Source of the DNA: Candidatus Dadabacteria bacterium
Lineage (GTDB): Bacteria; Desulfobacterota_D; UBA1144; Nemesobacterales; UBA2774
Direction: 5' to 3'
DNA: 17,778 nt
NCBI GenBank assembly: GCA_004356555.1
Contig: SMWY01000070.1
Span: 1-17,778 of the forward strand
Positions 7,044 to 14,466 of this stretch are shown in pieces (position 1 is the stretch's first letter; the number at the start of each line of letters is the position of its first letter). The notes beneath the pieces were generated by a model that had not been told where the DNA came from, ran no database searches, and saw only the letters and a list, made by a program, of their open reading frames with translations. Both the position numbers and the translations under genes were made by a program.

Positions 7044-7117
7044 AAATCCGTAATTTATTTCGGAAAATCCAACTGACGAAACCAACTAATATTATTGTCT
7101 CTCAGATATAAATTTCT

Positions 7118-7564
7118 CTAGGGTTGTTCTTCCTGCCCTTCTGTCTCAGCTGGCGGTCTTAAATCGTGCAGATAAAATTTGGCGTTTTTACTATCATAAA
7201 ACTTCTCAAGTGTATAACCTATGTACTCTATCTTTTCTAAGTCATCTCCCATGTATGAAGCTTTCTTTACCTCATCCGACAACTTACACTCCACTACAAT
7301 GTCTTTAGTAGGGCTATCGTTACTGGTGAATCTTAATTTTAATTCCTTATCCAGCTTTAAGTCACTAGGGGTTATTAAACCCACTGCCATTTTGGCATCC
7401 ACCAATTCTATAACTATAAGCCTTATAACACTACTCCCCGTGCCTTCAGTACCGCCTTCCACTTCAAAAGTGTAACCGTAAAAAATCACTGATTTGCTTC
7501 TTTCGATCACAGAATTCAGATACCAATAGTCCTCTGAATCCACCATGCACAATATTTGAAGCAT
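7118..7564 (-). CDS. Uncharacterised small protein upstream of argG
   Basis: A 148-residue protein I do not recognise. It is probably a real gene: CGGAGG lies six bases before ATG 7564, a perfect TATAAT sits about 45 bases upstream, and the length and strand fit the run of genes around it. It has no signal peptide or membrane segment. The middle (residues ~45-95) alternates hydrophobic and charged residues in a beta-strand pattern (SVIRLIVIELVDAKMAVGLI, then KELKLRF and DIVVECKL). That is loosely like a PilZ-type barrel, but the RxxxR and DxSxxG motifs of PilZ are absent, so no assignment is made. The C-terminus is acidic and proline/glutamate-rich (PPAETEGQEEQP). It lies 129 bases upstream of argG and 85 bases downstream of pgeF. 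Confidence 0.7.
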   Translation of the reverse strand: MLQILCMVDSEDYWYLNSVIERSKSVIFYGYTFEVEGGTEGTGSSVIRLIVIELVDAKMAVGLITPSDLKLDKELKLRFTSNDSPTKDIVVECKLSDEVKKASYMGDDLEKIEYIGYTLEKFYDSKNAKFYLHDLRPPAETEGQEEQP

Positions 7565-7608
7565 TTTTTGCCTCCGATCATATTATTTTAGTGTTAAAAT
7601 TTTGAAAC

Positions 7609-7644
7609 ATTATACCTTCTCAGGAAAATATTAATACTATTTTC
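7609..7644 (-). promoter_or_regulatory. Candidate internal promoter with an overlapping palindrome
   Basis: On the minus strand a perfect TATAAT (7614-7609) lies ~45 bases before ATG 7564. The matching -35 position has no good hexamer but falls inside an exact inverted repeat, GAAAATA (7624-7630) and TATTTTC (7638-7644) with a 7-base loop. This starts just after the pgeF stop. The pair could be an activator- or repressor-controlled promoter serving the small gene and perhaps argG onward. Confidence 0.4.
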
Positions 7645-7649
7645 AGGCA

Positions 7650-8342
7650 CTACTGTTTTAAGGCGATAAAGCTAAGCTGTGTATTAACACCCTTACCCTC
7701 TCTGCGGTATGAATAAAAACTATCATTACACTTGGTGCAAATATCAATAACCTCAATATCCGGGACACCCGCTTTTTGTAATCCAAGTTTATTGGCCAGG
7801 CTGAGGTCAAGAAAATATTTGGATTCATTTGATTTAAACAGATATTGATCAAAATTCTGAAATTTCTCTTCAAAAAGTGATGCAACATCTTCTCCGATTT
7901 CATAACAGCATTTTTCAATAGATGGGCCAATGACTGCAGTTAATTTAGAGGGGCTAATTCCATACTTAGACTCAATCAAACTTACTGTATTCATTGCAAT
8001 TTCAGACAATGTACCGCGCCATCCCCCATGTATAGCAGCTATTACAGACTGTCGATCATCAACCAAGAGAATAGGAACACAATCGGCAGTCCTTATACCG
8101 ATCCCAACACCCCTTAATTCAGTAACAAGGGCGTCTCCTTCACTTAGGGCATAGTGATTCTCCATATTCTCTACATTCTCTACAATTATTACATCTCCGC
8201 TATGAACTTGCTTAAGCTGTGCAATTTTTGATAATTTAAAGTGCCTCGCTACTTCGATAGGATCAGCACACACACTCCTATCCGCAAATCCATGCACAAT
8301 ACCCTCTATTACCGATAATTTTGCAGATTGAATAAAATACAT
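7650..8342 (-). CDS. pgeF: PgeF/YfiH (laccase-domain) family protein
   Basis: A 230-residue protein with the YfiH signature: QVHSGDV (46-52), TADCVPILL (86-94), HGGWRG (105-110), GPSIEKCCYEIG and a terminal SYRREG. The metal-binding histidines and cysteine correspond to H47, C88 and H105; the 17-residue gap between C88 and H105 is as in E. coli YfiH. Members have been described both as a peptidoglycan editing factor (removing wrongly built precursors) and as enzymes acting on purine nucleosides (adenosine deamination/phosphorolysis), so the cellular role is not fixed by sequence. ATG 8342 begins two bases after the stop of the pseudouridine synthase gene, indicating co-transcription and probable translational coupling. 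Confidence 0.9.
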   Translation of the reverse strand: MYFIQSAKLSVIEGIVHGFADRSVCADPIEVARHFKLSKIAQLKQVHSGDVIIVENVENMENHYALSEGDALVTELRGVGIGIRTADCVPILLVDDRQSVIAAIHGGWRGTLSEIAMNTVSLIESKYGISPSKLTAVIGPSIEKCCYEIGEDVASLFEEKFQNFDQYLFKSNESKYFLDLSLANKLGLQKAGVPDIEVIDICTKCNDSFYSYRREGKGVNTQLSFIALKQ

Positions 8343-8344
8343 CT

Positions 8345-9319
8345 TTATAAATCATCCTCTGTTGTTTTCTCAAGATAAAGAAGCGCTTGTTTCATATCAT
8401 CCGGAAATGGCGCGGTAAACTCAACCCGGTCTCCACTTTCAGGATGTGTGAAGCCGATCTTTGATGCGTGAAGTGCCTGACGGCCAATTTTTTTTGCAGC
8501 ATTAGCAAGTATCTGAAGCTTCTGCCTCTTGTGTCCATAGACTTTATCTGCCAGGATCGGATAACCGTTCTCAGAGAAGTGAACCCGTATCTGATGAGTT
8601 CTCCCGGTTTTTGGTTCTACTTCAACAAACGACGCTGCTTTAAATCTTTTAATAACCTTCCAGAGTGTAAGAGATTCTCTTCCAGATTTAGATTTAGAGG
8701 ACATCTTTATTCTATTTACGGGGTCTCTTCCTATATTAGAGGCAAATGATCCTGATTCTTTTTTGAGATATCCCTCCACTATGGCTAAGTACCGCTTTTT
8801 AACCGTTCTGGATTTAAACTGACTTACAAGAGAGTTATGAGACCGGTCATTTTTTGCTACCACTATAACCCCTGAGGTGTCTTTATCCAGCCTATGGACT
8901 ATACCTGGTCTGATCTTGCCGCCGATGCCTGAAAGATCTTCGCACTTATATAGTAAAGCATTAACTAAAGTTGCCCCTTTTATCCCTGCTCCCGGATGCA
9001 CTACCATGCCGGCAGGCTTATTTACAACTATTATAGAACTATCCTCATAAAGGACCTCAATATCTATATCTTCGGGCTTTGCATCAATTGACTCAGGAGC
9101 TGGCAAAGTAACATCTAGAAGCTCGCCTTTCTCAAATTTCTTAGAAGGTTTTATAGGTTTACCCTTTACCAATACACGCTGATCATCTATTAGCTTTTTT
9201 ATCTGTGAACGGGTACGGTCGGATAGGAAGTGAGATAATACAACGTCCGCTCTTTTGCCTGATAATTCCTCTGTAACTTCAAATGTTTCTTTTCGCTCTT
9301 CTATTATCATAGCAATCAT
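8345..9319 (-). CDS. rluD: RluD-type 23S rRNA/tRNA pseudouridine synthase (RluA family)
   Basis: A 324-residue protein with an N-terminal S4 RNA-binding domain (residues ~18-70, RADVVLSHFLSDRTRSQIKK) and a RluA-family catalytic domain. The catalytic aspartate is D145 in GIVHRLDKDTSG. Also present are VVNKPAGMVVHPG (98-110), VEPKTGRTHQIRVH and RQALHA. It isomerises uridine to pseudouridine in RNA without a cofactor. The S4 domain and the length favour the RluD subgroup (helix 69 of 23S rRNA), but RluC-like specificity is possible. ATG 9319 lacks a visible ribosome binding site; a second in-frame ATG three codons later also lacks one. The gene starts 29 bases after the stop of its upstream neighbour, so translation may rely on coupling. 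Confidence 0.9.
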   Translation of the reverse strand: MIAMIIEERKETFEVTEELSGKRADVVLSHFLSDRTRSQIKKLIDDQRVLVKGKPIKPSKKFEKGELLDVTLPAPESIDAKPEDIDIEVLYEDSSIIVVNKPAGMVVHPGAGIKGATLVNALLYKCEDLSGIGGKIRPGIVHRLDKDTSGVIVVAKNDRSHNSLVSQFKSRTVKKRYLAIVEGYLKKESGSFASNIGRDPVNRIKMSSKSKSGRESLTLWKVIKRFKAASFVEVEPKTGRTHQIRVHFSENGYPILADKVYGHKRQKLQILANAAKKIGRQALHASKIGFTHPESGDRVEFTAPFPDDMKQALLYLEKTTEDDL

Positions 9320-9348
9320 CGATTTTGCGGTAAATCTGATCGCACAGG

Positions 9349-10110
9349 CTATTTTGAAACCCTAAGCCTGCGATCTTTTATAAGGTCTGACGCACTTCCA
9401 TGGTTTACTGATATCTCTAAAAATCCTGAACTACCGATTATAGCGAGGACTTCTCCTTTTTCGACATCCTGATATGAGCTGGCAACGCTGTCAATGATAA
9501 ACTCATCTATTTGAATCTTGGAATAACCCTCAATCAAATCACGGGGAATATTCGTAATAAGATTCCCGAAAGAATCCTCGTATATAACCTCTCCCGATAT
9601 TTCATTATCATGCACTTGAGGCTTGTTAATTTCTAATGAAATTGGAGATTTAACATTTTCACCTAGCTCAGTCACTTCTAAACCTAAAGAAATGTGCGCT
9701 GCTGCTGGTGCAAATATATCTCTACCATGAAATGTATTACTCACATCTGAAAGCATATATTTGGGGTTTGTAATTTCGATAATAGATATTCCCTTATTTT
9801 CTTCTAATATAAACGAAAACACCCCGTTGTCAGGACCGATAAAAACGCCTTGCTCTGACTCTACAACGATAGGTTTTCTTTCACTTCCGACTTCAGGATC
9901 GATTACCACAATATGTATAGAATCTTTAGGAAAATACTTATAAAAATTCCGAACTGTAAAAGCTGCCTTAAAAATATCGTACTTGGGAATTCCATGTGTA
10001 ATATCCGTTATAACAGCGTCAGAATTTATTCCTAAAATAACGCCCTTCATAACTCCAATATAGTGATCGTCCAGACCAAAATCGGTTGTAAGAGTTATTA
10101 TACGCTTCAC
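9349..10110 (-). CDS. SAM hydroxide adenosyltransferase (SAM hydrolase, former DUF62)
   Basis: A 253-residue protein beginning with ITLTTDFGLDDHYIGVMKG, the start motif of the DUF62/fluorinase superfamily. The triad that activates water in SAM hydroxide adenosyltransferases is present as D71 and R78 (in DPEVGSERKP) and H128 (in FHGRD), with the same 7-residue D-R spacing as in the characterised archaeal enzyme. The C-terminal barrel has YEDSFGNLITNIP. It splits SAM into adenosine and methionine. The triad and the lack of an obvious extra loop argue against a halogenase. The start is GTG 10110, with AAAGGG nine bases upstream. It is the first gene of the long minus-strand run and is divergent from the hydrolase gene at 10186, with only 75 bases between them for both promoters. 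Confidence 0.9.
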   Translation of the reverse strand: MKRIITLTTDFGLDDHYIGVMKGVILGINSDAVITDITHGIPKYDIFKAAFTVRNFYKYFPKDSIHIVVIDPEVGSERKPIVVESEQGVFIGPDNGVFSFILEENKGISIIEITNPKYMLSDVSNTFHGRDIFAPAAAHISLGLEVTELGENVKSPISLEINKPQVHDNEISGEVIYEDSFGNLITNIPRDLIEGYSKIQIDEFIIDSVASSYQDVEKGEVLAIIGSSGFLEISVNHGSASDLIKDRRLRVSK

Positions 10111-10185
10111 TTGAGTTTGCCCTTTAATTCTAGTAGTGATAAAGTGGTTACTAATTAAAATAACCCAAATATATGTGATTGAGAA

Positions 10186-10935
10186 ATGAAGCTGACAATA
10201 CTGGGATCAGGAACATGCATACCCAACTCAAAACGAGGATCGTCCGGTTATCTTTTAGAGACGCCAAAGTCTAAAATTCTCCTAGACTGTGGAAGCGGCA
10301 CTACCTGGAAACTGGAAAAGATAGGAATTGACTATTTAGAGATAGATCACATCTTCTTTTCACACTTACACCCGGATCATACGGGGGACTTAGTACCGTT
10401 TTTGTTCGCTACAAAATACTCCCATATTAAAAAAAGAGAAAAACCCTTATTCTTATGGGGAGGAAAGGGGTTTAATAACTTCTTCAAGGCTTTGAAAAAG
10501 GCTTATGGAAACTGGATTGTTCCCGTTGGACTGAACTTTGACGAACTCAAAGGGGGTTCAGGTCATTTTCAGGATTTTAAAATAACTGCCACGAAAACCC
10601 GCCACATAGAAAGCAGTCTTGCATACAAAATTGAGGCTGAAGGGAAATCAATAGTATATTCTGGAGATACAGATTATTCTGAATCTCTTATTAATCTCTC
10701 TGTAAACACTGAACTTCTAATTATAGAATGCGCATTGCCTAATGACATCTCTAAAATGAGCGGCCACCTTACACCGGGGGAAGTAATTAAAACTATAAAT
10801 GAATCTAAACCAAAAAAAGTCGTCGTAACCCACCTCTATCCGGAATGTGATGAAGAAAATGTTATTGAAACTATTAGAAGCAATGTAGATGCCCAAGTTC
10901 TAGAAGCTCAGGATTTACTGGAAGTAAGCATTTAA
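10186..10935 (+). CDS. Metallo-beta-lactamase-fold hydrolase, ribonuclease Z-like
   Basis: A 249-residue protein with the complete metal-ligand set of the fold: HLHPDH (H60, H62, D64, H65), H140 (KTRHIES), D161 (YSGDTDYSE) and H216 (VTHLYPE). GSGTCIPNSKRGSSGYLLE at the N-terminus and SGHLTPGE (H194) are typical of the RNase Z/ElaC-like branch of MBL-fold enzymes. It probably binds two Zn ions and hydrolyses a phosphodiester or similar bond. It is shorter than classical RNase Z and I see no clear exosite arm, so it may not be the tRNA 3' processing enzyme. The ATG has no good ribosome binding site (TGATTGAGAA precedes it). It is divergent from the SAM hydrolase gene and probably monocistronic. 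Confidence 0.85.
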   Translation: MKLTILGSGTCIPNSKRGSSGYLLETPKSKILLDCGSGTTWKLEKIGIDYLEIDHIFFSHLHPDHTGDLVPFLFATKYSHIKKREKPLFLWGGKGFNNFFKALKKAYGNWIVPVGLNFDELKGGSGHFQDFKITATKTRHIESSLAYKIEAEGKSIVYSGDTDYSESLINLSVNTELLIIECALPNDISKMSGHLTPGEVIKTINESKPKKVVVTHLYPECDEENVIETIRSNVDAQVLEAQDLLEVSI

Positions 10936-11119
10936 CACTGTTATCAATTCATAATCCTTGACTTAAAGATACAAATTATTCAGGATAATAACGAGCATAC
11001 ACTCGATTAGATAGATATATTAGGACAGGGTTTGAACTTAGCCGTTAGAAGCATTAGCCAAATCTTTAACTATCATTAAAATAAAGATTGTATGTACAAA
11101 AAATAAGGAGGCATATTCT

Positions 11120-12001
11120 ATGGAACTTTTAGAAGCGATTGGAACCAGAAGAAGCATCAGATTTTTTAAACCCTGGCAAGAGGTTGAAGATTGGAAAATC
11201 CAAAGGATGCTTCAAGCCGCACGTTATGCATCGTGTCAGGGGAACTGCGGATCTACGGAGGCAATAGTAATAGACAAAAGGACTTATCCTGAAGACCAGT
11301 TTGAGCAAATAATCGAGTGCGCGTCACCTTTTAACGAGCAGCAGCTAAGGCAAGCGCCTATTGTGATAGCATGGCTTATTAATATGGACGCCTGGTACAA
11401 GGAACTAGTAGAATCGTTCTCAGTACTCTTTCCTGCAAGAGCTGTAACCGCTGCATATGGATGGACTTATAAAATCCTTACCGAGACAACGTACCCGCGT
11501 TTAATGAGCTTCCCAAAAGATAGAGCCGAGGATTTACTCAGGATAGAAGCCGGACAGGCTATCGCCCATGCTCTACTGGCCGCAACAGCGCTTGGACTGG
11601 GAGCTTGCCTTCTTGCAACAGGCAGAAAACCGGCTGAATTTCCAAAAGTACTAGGTCTACCTGAAAACGTCGTACCTCTTTGGCTCATGGCCGTAGGATA
11701 TGCTGCAGAGACTCCCGGACAACGACCCAGAAAAAGGTTTGACAGGCTATTTCACTATAATCAGTACGGCACTCCACTTAAGCAAGATGAGGAAGTTAAG
11801 GAACAGCTGAGAGAGGCTAAGATGATTCAGCCTATGGCTCCACATCCTGGAAGAGACGAGGAATTAAAACATCTTTGCAAAATGTTCGGGCTTAATGAAG
11901 AAATGTCCGATATGCCTAAGGAAAAGATTAAAGCTCTTTATGAGGAAGATTCAATCTATTACGGAGAAGTTCCGGAAGGACTTGAAGATAAAGGGGTTTA
12001 A
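11120..12001 (+). CDS. Nitroreductase-family (FMN-dependent) oxidoreductase
   Basis: A 293-residue protein starting MELLEAIGTRRSIRFF, the FMN-phosphate-binding motif at the start of nitroreductase-family proteins. A mid-protein helix and GLGACLLATG (around residues 160-170) recall the second flavin-contact region. An unusual cysteine pair lies at CQGNC (39-43), and the C-terminus runs ~75 residues past the usual core (from about residue 220: charged, helical, with KMFGLNEEMSDMPKEKIKAL). Family members reduce nitro, quinone or other compounds using NAD(P)H; the substrate here is unknown. A perfect AAGGAGG lies nine bases before the ATG, one of the best ribosome binding sites in the window, implying good expression. 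It converges with the glycosyltransferase at 12016, with 14 bases between stop codons. Confidence 0.82.
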   Translation: MELLEAIGTRRSIRFFKPWQEVEDWKIQRMLQAARYASCQGNCGSTEAIVIDKRTYPEDQFEQIIECASPFNEQQLRQAPIVIAWLINMDAWYKELVESFSVLFPARAVTAAYGWTYKILTETTYPRLMSFPKDRAEDLLRIEAGQAIAHALLAATALGLGACLLATGRKPAEFPKVLGLPENVVPLWLMAVGYAAETPGQRPRKRFDRLFHYNQYGTPLKQDEEVKEQLREAKMIQPMAPHPGRDEELKHLCKMFGLNEEMSDMPKEKIKALYEEDSIYYGEVPEGLEDKGV

Positions 12002-12015
12002 TTAAAAATAAGAAT

Positions 12016-13131
12016 TTAAAGAGGTGGGAGAATATTCATTACCGCATCTTTCACCTCTTGTACTTTAATGTCACTTAGACACTTAACATTGTAGGGACAC
12101 CTAGGAGTATATCCAAATTTCGTACATGGACTGCATGAAAGATTTTTATTAATGGCTATATGTTTTTCCCCTTGAGGCGCCCATTTCCCCTCAATTCCAG
12201 CACCGAATAAGGATACTGTAGGGGTACCGACTCCGTATGATATATGCATAAGACCGGCGTCACCTGTCACGAACAAATCCAGTTTGGAAATTATCAATGC
12301 GGTTTGAGACAGTGAAGTTAGGCCTACGTAATCTAATACATTTTTGCTACCTATAATTTCTTTAAATTTGATCGCGTCCTCTAAATCAACTTTACCGCCG
12401 ATCAGTACAATACCGAGGCCTCCCTCTGATAACTCTTTTGAAAGATCAGCAAAATTGTTTGTCCCCCATCTTCTCTCCGGAACCGTTGCGCCTGCAAAAA
12501 CTCCGACTAGCCCACTTTTGCCCTTTTTGAAATCAGATAGTGAGGAAACTATTTCACTATGAGAGTTTGAGTCTAAGGGAATAAAAGGTTTGTTCTCATC
12601 GAATTGATATTCTTTTCCAGTAACAGCTGAAATGAGATTTAAAAAACTATAGACTTCATAATCTTCTTGTTTATAGGTAACAGATTGTGTATATAAATTT
12701 GCCCTTTCATTTGTAGCAAATCCGATTCTTAAAGCCGCCTTAGTTAGATATGAAACCGCTGCTGTTAAACGATGCCACTGCTCGGTGTCTATCACAATAT
12801 CGTAGTTACCCTTAACAGTTTTATAAAGTGTAACGACCGGAGTTATGTCATAGGAAATTACATTACTGACAGACGGGCATATAGTGAGTATTCCGGCATT
12901 CCTCTTTTCAGCTAGAATATCTATATCGGAATCAGGAAATTCTTCTCTAAGTTCCTTCAACGCCGGGAATAAAAGAACGCCGTCCCCTATTCCCCCTGGC
13001 CTTATAACAAGAATTTTAGGATTGTCTTTATTTACCCATTTCCTTGGACTTACAGCTAATCTAGAAACCGAGCAAGCCAGCCTTCCGAAAATACTGTCAA
13101 ATTTTTTTAACCCTTCTATTTTCCAATTCAT
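12016..13131 (-). CDS. Glycosyltransferase family 9 (ADP-heptose:LPS heptosyltransferase-like)
   Basis: A 371-residue protein of GT-B fold. ILVIRPGGIGDGVLLFPAL (40-58) is the N-terminal loop of heptosyltransferases, and VTGDAGLMHISYGVGTPTV (288-306) is their donor-site motif (D-x-G-x-x-H-x-A type). VGVFAGATVPERRW (209-222) is the linker/donor loop. Near the end is a cysteine group, C333, C336, C345 and C351 (CSPCTKFG ... CPYNVKC), seen in many members of the family and possibly metal-binding. It likely adds a heptose or other sugar to the lipopolysaccharide core at the inner face of the cytoplasmic membrane, supporting a diderm host. The start ATG 13131 has only a weak GAGAA upstream. No other LPS gene is adjacent. 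Confidence 0.87.
   Translation of the reverse strand: MNWKIEGLKKFDSIFGRLACSVSRLAVSPRKWVNKDNPKILVIRPGGIGDGVLLFPALKELREEFPDSDIDILAEKRNAGILTICPSVSNVISYDITPVVTLYKTVKGNYDIVIDTEQWHRLTAAVSYLTKAALRIGFATNERANLYTQSVTYKQEDYEVYSFLNLISAVTGKEYQFDENKPFIPLDSNSHSEIVSSLSDFKKGKSGLVGVFAGATVPERRWGTNNFADLSKELSEGGLGIVLIGGKVDLEDAIKFKEIIGSKNVLDYVGLTSLSQTALIISKLDLFVTGDAGLMHISYGVGTPTVSLFGAGIEGKWAPQGEKHIAINKNLSCSPCTKFGYTPRCPYNVKCLSDIKVQEVKDAVMNILPPL
12019..12059 (-). terminator. Possible terminator at the end of the family 9 glycosyltransferase gene
   Basis: AAGAGGTG (12019-12026) pairs exactly with CACCTCTT (12052-12059) over a long 25-base loop. On the minus strand it is followed by a T-rich run (TTTAAATTCTTATTTTTAAT). 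It overlaps the last codons of the gene. The long loop makes this tentative. Confidence 0.3.
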
Positions 13132-13220
13132 ACGATTTTCTCGTCACCGGATTCGGATTGATAGTAACATAGAAAAAACCCTAGGTTTATTGTTTACTAT
13201 AAATGTAAGGAAATAAAGTT

Positions 13221-13259
13221 AGAAAAAGAGAGGATTTAACTTAAAAGTTTGAAAATCCT
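13221..13259 (-). terminator. Intrinsic terminator after fbaB
   Basis: On the minus strand, right after the fbaB stop, AGGATTT (13259-13253) pairs with AAATCCT (13237-13231); an inner AACTT/AAGTT stem extends the hairpin. It is followed by CTCTTTTTCT (13230-13221). This closes the gap-pgk-fbaB cluster. Confidence 0.6.
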
Positions 13260-13263
13260 ATAA

Positions 13264-14349
13264 TCAAGCGACCGTGATTTCTTTATCGAGATAGACATTT
13301 TGTACTGCGTTAAGTATCTCAATTCCGTCCTTCATTGGTTTCTGGAAAGATTTTCGGCCAGTAATAAGACCCATACCGCCTGCCCTTTTATTTATTACCG
13401 CAGTCCTTACAGCTTGGGCGATATCATTATCCTCGTTGCCGCTTGAAGCGCCGCCTGAATTAATTAGCCCCGCTCGGCCCATGTAGCAATTTACGACCTG
13501 ATACCGCGTAAGGTCTATAGGATGATCAGTAGTAAGTTTTGAATAAACTCTGGGGTCGGTCTTTCCGAAATTAAGCGCTGTGAATCCGCCGTTGTTCTCA
13601 GCCTGCTTCTGCTTGATAATATCCGCTTCAATTGTAACGCCAATATGATTTGCTTGACCGGTTAAATCAGCCGACAGGTGATAATCAGTATCCTTTGTCT
13701 TGAAAGCCGGATTCCTAAGATAAGTCCAGAGTATTGTCACAAGCCCGAGAGTATGAGCATATCTAAACGCTTCTGAAATTTCCTGTATCTGACGTGAACT
13801 CTCTTCTGAGCCAAAGTAGATAGTAGCTCCTACGGATACTGCTCCCATCTCAAAAGCCTGATCCACATTCGCAAACAAGATTTGGTCATGGGTGTTAGGG
13901 TATGAAAGTAATTCATTATGGTTGATTTTTACTATAAATGGGATTTTATGCGCATACTTTCTTGAGACCGATCCCAAAACCCCAAGAGTAGACGCAACGG
14001 CGTTACAACCACCTTCAATTGCAAGCTTAACGATATTTTCAGGATCAAAGTAAATTGGATTAGGAGCAAATGAAGCGCCTGCGGAATGCTCTATACCCTG
14101 GTCAACAGGCAATATGGACATATACCCTGTTCCGGCGAGACGACCGGTATTAAAAAGCATCTCAAAATTCCTGAGAACCGAGTTCGGTCGATCAGAGGGG
14201 ATAAAAATATCATCAATAAAAGATGGCCCTGGTAAGTGAAGTAGTTTTTTCGAAACAGTCTTACACTTGTGATTTAGAAGATAGTCAGCCTCTTTACCTA
14301 AGAGTTTCGCTATCGAGTCAATGCCCTCTTTTACTTTAGCTTTCGCCAT
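13264..14349 (-). CDS. fbaB: Class I fructose-bisphosphate aldolase, DhnA/FbaB type
   Basis: A 361-residue protein closely similar along its length to E. coli FbaB: NTGRLAGTGYMSILPVDQG (67-85), HSAGASFAPNPIYFDP, SYPNTHDQ, ATIYFGSEES, DYHLSADLTGQANH and NCYMGRAGLINSGG. The Schiff-base lysine lies in the DIIKQK segment (243-248; K246 or K248). Phosphate-binding glycine-rich turns occur at LINSGG (295-300) and MGLITGRK. It cleaves fructose-1,6-bisphosphate to triose phosphates, or forms it in gluconeogenesis, without a metal. A good CGGAG lies seven bases before ATG 14349. The 117-base gap after pgk holds an AT-rich palindrome (AAATTAA/TTAATTT, 14404-14420) and could carry its own promoter. The N-terminus is ~10 residues longer than that of E. 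coli FbaB. Confidence 0.95.
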   Translation of the reverse strand: MAKAKVKEGIDSIAKLLGKEADYLLNHKCKTVSKKLLHLPGPSFIDDIFIPSDRPNSVLRNFEMLFNTGRLAGTGYMSILPVDQGIEHSAGASFAPNPIYFDPENIVKLAIEGGCNAVASTLGVLGSVSRKYAHKIPFIVKINHNELLSYPNTHDQILFANVDQAFEMGAVSVGATIYFGSEESSRQIQEISEAFRYAHTLGLVTILWTYLRNPAFKTKDTDYHLSADLTGQANHIGVTIEADIIKQKQAENNGGFTALNFGKTDPRVYSKLTTDHPIDLTRYQVVNCYMGRAGLINSGGASSGNEDNDIAQAVRTAVINKRAGGMGLITGRKSFQKPMKDGIEILNAVQNVYLDKEITVA

Positions 14350-14466
14350 TCTGCTACTCCGTTTTAAGAATCTTTTTATACTATTGTCGCACAGATTAAC
14401 TTGAAATTAAAGCTTAATTTAGAGATCAAAAACCCTAAAGTTAAATAATTATAGTTATAAGACAGA

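Noticed and set aside
7118..7564. PilZ domain assignment
   Set aside because: Only the beta pattern is similar; both c-di-GMP-binding motifs are missing.
9349..10110. Possible fluorinase/chlorinase
   Set aside because: The D-R-H triad of the water-activating SAM hydroxide adenosyltransferases is present and no obvious halogenase-type insertion is seen.
10958..10986. TTGACT-N17-CAGGAT as the promoter of the nitroreductase gene
   Set aside because: The -10 is poor and the leader would be ~130 bases; a second weak pair nearer the gene (11065-11093) is no better.
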